Part shown: in pieces, positions 1 through 5,894 of the stretch
Layout: each line of letters opens with the position of its first letter
How positions within the stretch are numbered: position 1 is the first letter of the stretch
Assembly (NCBI GenBank): GCA_029937205.1
Contig: JAPYQV010000172.1
Coordinates: forward strand, 1 to 6,346
Direction: 5' to 3'
DNA length: 6,346 nucleotides
Origin: Alphaproteobacteria bacterium
GTDB taxonomy: Bacteria; Pseudomonadota; Alphaproteobacteria; UBA828
Notes under the pieces: generated by a model
Database searches by the model: none
Told to the model about the DNA's origin: nothing
Seen by the model: only the letters and a program-made list of their open reading frames with translations
Position numbers and translations under genes: made by a program

Positions 1-1169
1 GCCTGGAAGTGGCCGGCGAAGGAGCGCTTCTGAAGCTGTTGGAAGATCGTAAGAAAAAGCTCGCTACCGAAGGCCTGTTTGACGAAGCGCAGCGGCAGCC
101 GCTGCCTTATTTGCCCGAGATTATCGGCGTTGTGACGTCGCCGACCGGTTCCGTCATCCGTGATATTCTGCACCGCATCGCCGACCGCTTTCCGCGCCGC
201 GTGCTGGTCTGGCCGGTATTGGTGCAGGGCGAGAAGGCCGCCGACCAAGTGGCGCGCGCCATTGAAGGATTTAATGCGCTCACGCCGGGCGGCGAGGTGC
301 CGCGCCCGGATGTGATCATCGTGGCGCGCGGCGGCGGCAGTCTTGAGGACCTCTGGGCCTTCAACGAAGAGATCGTGGTGCGCGCCGCCGCGGCGAGTGA
401 TATTCCGCTGATTTCCGCGATCGGCCATGAGACGGATGTGACCCTGATCGACCTGGCGGCGGATCGCCGTGCGCCGACACCGACGGCAGCGGCGGAGATG
501 GCGGTGCCGGTGCGCATCGAGCTGATCGAAAGCTTGCTCGGCCAGGAGCGGCGGCTGGTCTCGGCGACCGGACGCCTGTTGCAGGACAGGCGCACCCGCG
601 TCGAAGGGTTGGCGCGCGGCCTCCCCGATGCGCCTTCGCTGCTCGGCGCGGCGGCGCAACGCCTCGATGATTGGAGCGAACGCCTGGCCAACGGTTTGCG
701 GACCACGCTGCGGACGCGCCAGGATCATGTTGAAAAACTAGGCTATCAATTGCCGCACCCGCGTAAATCCCTGGCCGTGAAACAGCGCGAACTGGATCTT
801 GCCGCCGCTGGATTGCAGCCGCGTGCGCTCGAATTGCAGATCAAACAGAGCGTCAAGCAGGTGGTTGAAGCGGGCGAGCGCCTGGCACGCGCGATGCAGA
901 AGCGCCTCGCCGAAGATACGGAAAAAACCGAAAATCTCTGGCGCCTGTTGAACGGCTTCTCCTATGAGCGCGTGTTGGAGCGCGGCTTCGTTTTGGTACG
1001 CGATGCCAAAGCGCGGCCGTTGACTTCTGCGGCGGCGCTCAAACCCGGTATGGAATTGGCCCTCAATTTCCATGACGGCGAGGCGGCGGCCGTGGCGGTC
1101 GGCAAAAAGAGTGGCGCCAAGGGCCCCGGCCCGGTTGCGGAAAGTGGAGAGCAGGGCTCTTTGCTGTGA
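1..1169 (+). CDS. xseA: Exodeoxyribonuclease VII large subunit (XseA), 5'-truncated by window edge
   Basis: This is the catalytic large subunit of exonuclease VII, a cytoplasmic nuclease that with XseB degrades single-stranded DNA in repair and recombination. The reading frame is open to the first bases (Leu-Glu codons precede the GTG at 9), so that GTG is an internal Val and the true start lies upstream. By comparison with the E. coli protein, roughly 100 residues, including most of the N-terminal OB-fold, are missing. Counting from the GTG at 9, family motifs are VVTSPTGSVIRDI (41-53), ARGGGSLEDLWAFNEE (106-121) and GHETDVTLIDLAADRRAPTP (139-158), which hold the conserved His and Asp of the nuclease core. 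A long charged helical region (about 170-320) fits the family's coiled coil. The conserved YERVLERGFVLV segment follows, then a Gly/Lys-rich linker and a C-terminal QGSLL. The stop overlaps the next gene's GTG. No xseB is visible. Identification is secure. Confidence 0.96.
   Translation, partial: LEVAGEGALLKLLEDRKKKLATEGLFDEAQRQPLPYLPEIIGVVTSPTGSVIRDILHRIADRFPRRVLVWPVLVQGEKAADQVARAIEGFNALTPGGEVPRPDVIIVARGGGSLEDLWAFNEEIVVRAAAASDIPLISAIGHETDVTLIDLAADRRAPTPTAAAEMAVPVRIELIESLLGQERRLVSATGRLLQDRRTRVEGLARGLPDAPSLLGAAAQRLDDWSERLANGLRTTLRTRQDHVEKLGYQLPHPRKSLAVKQRELDLAAAGLQPRALELQIKQSVKQVVEAGERLARAMQKRLAEDTEKTENLWRLLNGFSYERVLERGFVLVRDAKARPLTSAAALKPGMELALNFHDGEAAAVAVGKKSGAKGPGPVAESGEQGSLL
1153..1156 (+). 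promoter_or_regulatory. Probable ribosome binding site for the M23 peptidase gene
   Basis: AGGG lies 9 nt before the GTG start at 1166, inside the last codons of xseA (the Gln-Gly of QGSLL). A second purine run, GGAGA at 1146-1150, is 15 nt away and probably too far. With the GTGA stop/start overlap, this supports translation coupled to xseA. The site is inferred from spacing only. Confidence 0.45.
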
Positions 1170-2026
1170 GGCGGGCCGCCCTCGTTTTTTTCGTTGTTTT
1201 CGCTCTTCTGTTTATTGCTCCGCCGCTAGGTGCCGGGGAAATTCGCCTCGATGGTGAATTCATTCAGGGTGGCTTGGTGCGCGGCACAGCACCACCCGGT
1301 ACAAAGATCACCCTCGATGGGCGCACGCTCAGGCTCTCAGCAAAGGGCCATTTCGCCTTTGGCTTTGGCCGCGATGCGGCGGGAAAAGCGGAGCTTGTGC
1401 TGATCCCTCCCGGCGATGAACCGGAGGCGCGCACCCTCACCATCGCGGCGCGCAAATACAATATTCAGCGCATCGAAGGCCTGCCGCAAAATATGGTCAC
1501 GCCGCCACCCGAGACCTTGGCACGCATTCGGGCGGAGGGCGCCAGGGTGCGCGCGGCGCGCGCATTCGATACGGCGGAAGTTCATTTTACCGCAATTTTC
1601 GTATGGCCGGCGCAGGGGCGGATTTCGGGCGTTTATGGCAGCCAGCGGATTTTGAACGGCGCGCCGCGCCAGCCGCATTATGGCGTTGATATCGCGGCGC
1701 CCACGGGCACAACCGTGCGCGCACCGGCGGGCGGAGAAATCCGCTTGGCCGAGGCTGATCTCTATTATTCCGGCGGCACCATTATTCTCGACCACGGCCA
1801 TGGCCTCAGTTCGTCATTCCTGCATATGAGCCGGGTCGATGTGATTGTCGGGCAGCACGTCGCGCAGGGCGAGGTGCTTGGCGCCATCGGCGCCACCGGG
1901 CGAGTCACCGGCGCCCATCTCGATTGGCGCATGAATTGGTTCGATCAGCGGCTCGACCCGGAATTGCTCGTTCCGCCCCTCGTACCGCCCCAAGTGCCGA
2001 CGCCAAAACCCAAACCGGAATTTTAA
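1166..2026 (+). CDS. Exported M23 (LytM/peptidoglycan endopeptidase-like) family protein
   Basis: This 286-residue protein has a signal peptide (Arg-Arg at 2-3, hydrophobic run 4-18, likely cleavage near Ala23), so it should act in the periplasm. Residues about 25-95 look like a small beta-rich domain. The linker KYNIQRIEGLP (97-107) resembles alphaproteobacterial M23 proteins. The LytM domain spans about 145-268: HYGVD (His171, Asp175) gives two zinc ligands, and FLHMS (His220) and His251 match catalytic histidines. The usual final HxH reads His-Leu-Asp (251-253), so the third zinc ligand is Asp instead of His. Such proteins cleave peptidoglycan cross-links, or, when degenerate, activate amidases as EnvC and NlpD do. 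Which applies here is open. A proline-rich tail (269-284) ends the protein. The GTG start is chosen because it gives a compact signal peptide and overlaps the xseA stop. The lipid A genes converge on its 3' end. Confidence 0.9.
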   Translation: MRRAALVFFVVFALLFIAPPLGAGEIRLDGEFIQGGLVRGTAPPGTKITLDGRTLRLSAKGHFAFGFGRDAAGKAELVLIPPGDEPEARTLTIAARKYNIQRIEGLPQNMVTPPPETLARIRAEGARVRAARAFDTAEVHFTAIFVWPAQGRISGVYGSQRILNGAPRQPHYGVDIAAPTGTTVRAPAGGEIRLAEADLYYSGGTIILDHGHGLSSSFLHMSRVDVIVGQHVAQGEVLGAIGATGRVTGAHLDWRMNWFDQRLDPELLVPPLVPPQVPTPKPKPEF

Positions 2027-2043
2027 TTTACTGTTCTTTTGGC
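2002..2043. repeat. 7-bp inverted repeat straddling the convergent stop codons
   Basis: GCCAAAA (2002-2008) and TTTTGGC (2037-2043) are perfect reverse complements separated by 28 nt. The spacer holds the stop codons of both converging genes. Neither strand has a T-run directly after the stem and the loop is long, so it is not a standard intrinsic terminator. It could be a weak bidirectional termination or RNA-end structure, or chance. Confidence 0.3.
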
Positions 2044-2912
2044 CACCTGTTATGCAGCCATAGCCATTGACCCGGCCGTTCGCGTATCCAACCTTCGAGA
2101 ACTTTGTTGACTTCGGTCATGGCGTCGACAATGTCGCGCGCGGCATCGTCCGAGCGCGCGAACTTCATCTCGGGATATATCGTCACGCGAAAGCGGCAGC
2201 CGCCGAGCCGTTCGGTGCGCACCGGCCACACCGGCAGATCATATTTGAAGGCCAATTGGGCCAGGGCCGGCGCGGTCATGGCGTCTCGGCCGAAAAACGG
2301 CACAGCAATGCCGTCATTCATTTTTTGATCGACCAGCATGGCGGTATAGCCGCCTTTGCGGATCTGGCGCACCATCTCGCGCGCCCCGGAGGCGCCCTTG
2401 GCGATGGCGTTCTCGCTAATGCCCGCACCGCGGGCGCGGCAGATCAGGCGATCCACATAAGGGTTGTTGGGCGCGCGGTAGACGAAGGCGATGGGAATGC
2501 CGAACTGGATCAGCGGCAGGCCGGAGGTTTCCCAATTAGCGATGTGGCCGGTAAAAAACAGGGCGCCGTTGGGCAGGCTTTTCGCCGCTTCGAGATGTTC
2601 CTTGCCGATCACTTCGATACGCCCGCCGGGGGCATAAGCGCGGAATTTCCGGAGATGGGGATATTCGCCAACAACCCGGCCGAGGTTGCGCCACATTTCC
2701 GCCAGGGCGCGTTGACGCTCCCCAGGCGATAACTCTGGCATGGCGCGGGCCAGATTCTGCCGCGCGCGGGCATGTACCGGCAGCATCGGCCCGAGCGCGC
2801 CAGCCACCGCACCGCCCATATAGGACGCGAGTGGCAACGGCAGCAGCCGGAACAGCGCAAACAGCGCGCTGACGAACGCACCCTCCACGGCGTAACGCAG
2901 GCGCTTAGTCAT
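2028..2912 (-). CDS. LpxL/HtrB-family lipid A late acyltransferase
   Basis: This 294-residue inner-membrane-associated enzyme belongs to the LpxL/LpxM (HtrB/MsbB) family, which moves an acyl chain from acyl-ACP to Kdo-lipid A. A hydrophobic N-terminal segment (about 9-45) would anchor it. The catalytic HX4E motif is His123-Glu128 (HIANWE), Glu as in E. coli LpxL. Other family blocks follow: VYRAPNNPYVDRLI (144-157), the DQKMNDGIAVPFFGRD stretch (195-210) and the C-terminal RPGQWLWLHNRWP (279-291). Length is normal. It is the last gene of the lipid A operon; its ATG lies inside the lpxK end (8-nt overlap). A GGGG run sits only 4 nt upstream of the ATG, so coupling to lpxK probably matters for initiation. 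The stop is 1 nt from that of the converging M23 gene. Acyl-chain length and attachment site cannot be read from sequence, so no LpxL/LpxM/LpxP symbol is given. The family call is secure. Confidence 0.93.
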   Translation of the reverse strand: MTKRLRYAVEGAFVSALFALFRLLPLPLASYMGGAVAGALGPMLPVHARARQNLARAMPELSPGERQRALAEMWRNLGRVVGEYPHLRKFRAYAPGGRIEVIGKEHLEAAKSLPNGALFFTGHIANWETSGLPLIQFGIPIAFVYRAPNNPYVDRLICRARGAGISENAIAKGASGAREMVRQIRKGGYTAMLVDQKMNDGIAVPFFGRDAMTAPALAQLAFKYDLPVWPVRTERLGGCRFRVTIYPEMKFARSDDAARDIVDAMTEVNKVLEGWIRERPGQWLWLHNRWPKEQ

Positions 2913-3903
2913 TCATCCCCGCAATTTTATCCAGTGCTGGCGCCATGACATCGCGGACGGCACCCGGATCCTGCCATTCGAGATTGATCGCAATCGGCTG
3001 GACCATGGGCTTCGCTTCTTCCGGCAGGCGTACCCAGTCCTTTTCCGTGGTCACCGGGATGGCGCCGCGCGCACCGGCATTCTCGACCAGATTCATGATT
3101 TCATCCACCGAGTAGCGATGATGGTCGGCGAAGGAGATGCGCCCGATCACTTCGCAGCCAATGGCCTCCAGAGTGCGGAAAAACTTGGCCGGCCGGCCAA
3201 TGCCGGCGAAGGCGACCACGGCGCGCGCACGAAGTTTATGGGCCTCCAGCGCCGGCGCGATCTCAGCCTGCAACAGCGGCACCGTATAGGGCGCGAGCGC
3301 ATCGCGAACGCCCACTTCATCCGGCCCGACCAAAACCACGGCATCGGCCCGCGCCAGGCCACGTGGGATGGGTTCGCGCAGCGGCCCGGCGGGAAGCAGA
3401 CGGCCATTGCCGAAACCGAAGCCGCCATCGATGACGATCAGCGAGACATCCTTGACCAGCGAAGGGTTCTGCAAACCATCGTCCATGACGATGATATCCG
3501 CGCCGTCGGCAATCGCCGCCTTGGCGCCGGCCGGCCGGTTGCGTGCAAGCCAGGTGGTTGCGCGCCGCGCAAGCAGCAGCGGCTCGTCGCCGACTTGGCG
3601 GGCATTGTGCCGCTTCGGGTCAACGCGCAGAGGGCCGCTTTCGCGGCCGCCATAGCCGCGCGTCAGGAAATGCGGCGTCACGCCCCATTCTTTAAGCAGT
3701 TTGGCCAGGGCCAGGGCAGTCGGGGTCTTGCCGGCGCCGCCGGCGACCAGGTTGCCGATGCAGACAACCGGCACCGGAACCCGTTTGGGCGTCACGCTGG
3801 CGCGGCTTATTTGTCCGGCCAGGCTGTAGGCCCAGGCGATAGGCTCGAGCAAGTTGGCTGCTGCGCCACCCTTGCCCGGGCTCCAGAATTTAGGCGTGCG
3901 CAC
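2905..3903 (-). CDS. lpxK: Tetraacyldisaccharide 4'-kinase (LpxK)
   Basis: LpxK uses ATP to phosphorylate the 4' position of tetraacyldisaccharide 1-phosphate, producing lipid IVA at the cytoplasmic face of the inner membrane. The protein has 332 residues, normal for the family. A short hydrophobic N-terminal stretch (about 14-31) precedes the P-loop GNLVAGGAGKTPT (50-62, Lys59, Thr60). Further signatures are LTRGYGG (80-86), GDEP (105-108), the Walker-B-like VMDDGLQN (139-146), RLLPAGPLREP (168-178), FADHHRYS (258-265), which carries the conserved His pair, and TTEKDW (285-290). The start is GTG: its frame has no nearby alternative start, the N-terminus MRTPKFW is typical, and a possible GGGA ribosome site lies 9 nt upstream. 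It overlaps the waaA end by 14 nt and the next acyltransferase start by 8 nt. Identification is secure. Confidence 0.96.
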   Translation of the reverse strand: MRTPKFWSPGKGGAAANLLEPIAWAYSLAGQISRASVTPKRVPVPVVCIGNLVAGGAGKTPTALALAKLLKEWGVTPHFLTRGYGGRESGPLRVDPKRHNARQVGDEPLLLARRATTWLARNRPAGAKAAIADGADIIVMDDGLQNPSLVKDVSLIVIDGGFGFGNGRLLPAGPLREPIPRGLARADAVVLVGPDEVGVRDALAPYTVPLLQAEIAPALEAHKLRARAVVAFAGIGRPAKFFRTLEAIGCEVIGRISFADHHRYSVDEIMNLVENAGARGAIPVTTEKDWVRLPEEAKPMVQPIAINLEWQDPGAVRDVMAPALDKIAGMND

Positions 3904-5188
3904 GGGCCTGATTCCCGGGCCCTTCGATCAGGCGCAGGATTTCCGTCAATGCTCTGTCGCTGGCACCGCCGAGCGCGCCCGCGGTGGCGAGCGCTGCCGC
4001 CGCCTGTTGTCGTTGCCGTGCGGTATCGGTCATGAGGGGCTGCAAGGTGGCGGCGAGATCGTCCGCTCGGGCAATGCGGGTGAGTGCGCCGGCGGCTTGC
4101 AATGCTGTGCAGGCATCGTCGAAATTACGCATGTCGGGCCCGGCCAGGAGGGCGTTTTCCAACAGCGCGGGCTCGACCGGATTGTGTCCGCCATGATCGC
4201 CCAGGGAGCCGGCGATAAAAACCGTCCCAACCGCCCGGTAGAGCAGACCCATCTCGCCCAACGTATCGGCAATATAGATTTCCGTGTTTGGCGTGATCGC
4301 CTGGCCTCGGCTGCGGATGGCCGGCGTTATTCCTCGCGCGCGTAGCATATCGGCGATTTCCGCTGTGCGGGCCGGATGGCGCGGGGCGATCAGCGTGATC
4401 AGGCCGGGGGTTTCTCCGGCGAGCGCGGCGTGCGCTTGGCAGGCGGCGGCTTCGTCACCGGGATGGGTGCTGGCCGCCAGCCAATGGGGCCGAGCGCCAA
4501 GTTCTTTGGTGAAACGCTGCAACGCCGCCGCATCCACCGGCAGCGGCGGCGCGTCATATTTGATGTTGCCGCCAAGGCTGACAGACCCTGCGCCGAGCGC
4601 CTGCAGGCGTTCGCCGTCCGCTTCGCTTTGTGCCAGAACGGCGCTGAAAGCGCCAAGCAATGGCTTGATCAGGCGCGGCATGCCGCGCCAGCGCCGGGCC
4701 GAACGCTCCGACATGCGGGCATTGACCATGATCATGGCGATCGCGCGCGCCGCCGTGCCGAGCACCAGGTTGGGCCATAATTCCGATTCGACCCAGATCG
4801 CCAACTCGGGGCGCCAATGGTCGAGAAAGCGGCGCACCGCGGTGGGGCGGTCAATCGGCACATATTGATGCGTCATTCCAGGCGCGAGGCGCTTCTCCAG
4901 AATTTGCGCAGAGGTGACGGTGCCGGAGGTAATCAGCACATGGAAGCCTTCGGCCACCAGCCGCTCGGCCAAGGGCAACACGGCGAGCGCTTCGCCGACG
5001 CTGGCACCATGCGCCCAGGCGAGCCGGCCGTCTGGCCGGGGCAACCCGGCATGACCAAAGCGTTCGGCAAAGCGCGCCGTGTCTTCCTTGCCCTGCTTGC
5101 GGCGATGGGCGAGCCAAAGATCGATCGCCGGCGCGGCGAGTTGGCTGACGCCACGGTAGAGCGCCGGCGTTGCCAGAGCGCCGATCAT
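3890..5188 (-). CDS. waaA: 3-deoxy-D-manno-octulosonic acid (Kdo) transferase WaaA/KdtA
   Basis: WaaA transfers Kdo from CMP-Kdo to lipid IVA, making the inner-core attachment on the cytoplasmic side of the inner membrane. The 432-residue GT30/GT-B protein starts with a moderately hydrophobic segment (about 8-27) that probably associates with the membrane, then ERFG (42-45). HGASVGE (60-66) carries the expected catalytic Glu66. Further family motifs are ESELWPN (134-140), NARMSERS (156-163), GNIKYD (207-212), STHPGDE (240-246), APRHPAR (268-274) and the CMP-Kdo-binding GSLGDHGGHNPVEP (327-340). Length is near the usual 420-430. The ATG overlaps the stop of the upstream DUF374 gene (ATGA), and no strong ribosome site precedes it, so coupled re-initiation is likely. 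Its end overlaps lpxK by 14 nt. Whether it adds one or two Kdo residues cannot be told from sequence. Identification is secure. Confidence 0.96.
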   Translation of the reverse strand: MIGALATPALYRGVSQLAAPAIDLWLAHRRKQGKEDTARFAERFGHAGLPRPDGRLAWAHGASVGEALAVLPLAERLVAEGFHVLITSGTVTSAQILEKRLAPGMTHQYVPIDRPTAVRRFLDHWRPELAIWVESELWPNLVLGTAARAIAMIMVNARMSERSARRWRGMPRLIKPLLGAFSAVLAQSEADGERLQALGAGSVSLGGNIKYDAPPLPVDAAALQRFTKELGARPHWLAASTHPGDEAAACQAHAALAGETPGLITLIAPRHPARTAEIADMLRARGITPAIRSRGQAITPNTEIYIADTLGEMGLLYRAVGTVFIAGSLGDHGGHNPVEPALLENALLAGPDMRNFDDACTALQAAGALTRIARADDLAATLQPLMTDTARQRQQAAAALATAGALGGASDRALTEILRLIEGPGNQARAHA

Positions 5189-5892
5189 GCGGCGCTCGCT
5201 TCGGCTGGCGTGACCGGAACCACGCCAACCCGGCGGTCGGCCGCTTCGGTAAGCGCGTTCAGGCTGTTTTCCAGTTCCAGGCGCGCACTTTCAAGCGCTT
5301 CTTCATCGGCGTCCCGGTCAACATAAATCGGCTTGCCCCAGAGATAGACGCCGCGGCTGAACGGCAGCGCGATGACGAAACGATCCCAGCTTGACGCCAG
5401 TTTGCGGCGCGAGACGGCGTAGGTGGCGGGAATGATCGGCGCGCCGGACAGGCGAGCCAAAAGAACGATGCCGGCTTGCGCCCGCATGCGTGGGCCGCGC
5501 GGGCCGTCCGGCGTAATGCCGACATTGTGGCCGCTCTGGATGACTTTGAGCATTTCCCTGAGCGCCTTCGAACCGCCGCGCGTGGTCGAGCCGCGAACCG
5601 TGTTGACGCCGAAATGATGCACTGTGCGGGCGATCATCTCGCCGTCACGGTGCTGCGAGATCATCACGCTAAGCGGCGCCCGGCGGTCCCATCCGGTCGG
5701 CGCCATGAGCAGGCGGCCGTGCCAGAAGGCGGTAATATAGGGCCGACCTTGGCGCGTCATTTCGAGCGCCGGTTCGCGCCCCTCTACGTGCCAGTGCCCG
5801 GTGACATAGACCAGGCGGATATAATTTGCCGCGACCCAACACAGCAGGGCCTGAAAAGCCGATGAGCGCGTGAGACGCTTCAGCGGGCGCAC
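5185..5892 (-). CDS. DUF374 / LpxJ-like lysophospholipid acyltransferase family protein
   Basis: This 235-residue protein belongs to the DUF374 family, often found beside Kdo/lipid A genes. Epsilonproteobacterial DUF374 members (LpxJ) are lipid A secondary acyltransferases that can act without prior Kdo addition. A hydrophobic N-terminal segment (about 12-32) suggests inner-membrane association. Visible family motifs are TAFWHGRLLM (54-63), SQHRDGE (79-85), RGSTTRGG (100-107), ITPDGPRGP (126-134) and PATYAVSRR (155-163). The standard HX4D/E acyltransferase motif is not obvious: five residues after His58 there is Met63. The GTG start is the first canonical start after an in-frame stop upstream and gives a family-like N-terminus; the ribosome site is weak. 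The gene begins 2 nt after the exporter stop and overlaps waaA by 4 nt (ATGA). Family membership is clear. The exact acyl donor, acceptor position and gene name are inference. Confidence 0.88.
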   Translation of the reverse strand: MRPLKRLTRSSAFQALLCWVAANYIRLVYVTGHWHVEGREPALEMTRQGRPYITAFWHGRLLMAPTGWDRRAPLSVMISQHRDGEMIARTVHHFGVNTVRGSTTRGGSKALREMLKVIQSGHNVGITPDGPRGPRMRAQAGIVLLARLSGAPIIPATYAVSRRKLASSWDRFVIALPFSRGVYLWGKPIYVDRDADEEALESARLELENSLNALTEAADRRVGVVPVTPAEASAA

Positions 5893-5894
5893 GG

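Noticed and set aside
9..11. GTG as the start of xseA
   Set aside because: The frame is open upstream and the following residues correspond to the middle of the family, not its N-terminus.
107..706. - strand ORF of 199 codons antisense to xseA
   Set aside because: Ser/Arg/Ala-rich shadow of the conserved xseA core with no domain or start context.
2002..2043. Rho-independent terminator at the convergent junction
   Set aside because: The stem is only 7 bp with a 28-nt loop and no T-run follows on either strand; kept only as an inverted repeat.
2067..2732. + strand ORF of 221 codons antisense to the LpxL-family gene
   Set aside because: It would begin just after the M23 gene, but the opposite strand encodes all the conserved acyltransferase blocks, and this frame shows no family motif or ribosome site.
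3118..4035. Long + strand ORF (305 codons) antisense to lpxK and the waaA end
   Set aside because: It lies wholly opposite two secure genes, shows no recognisable motif and has a composition typical of antisense frames in GC-rich DNA.
4284..4868. + strand ORF of 194 codons antisense to waaA
   Set aside because: Shadow of a conserved enzyme frame; Arg/Ala/Ser-rich without motifs.
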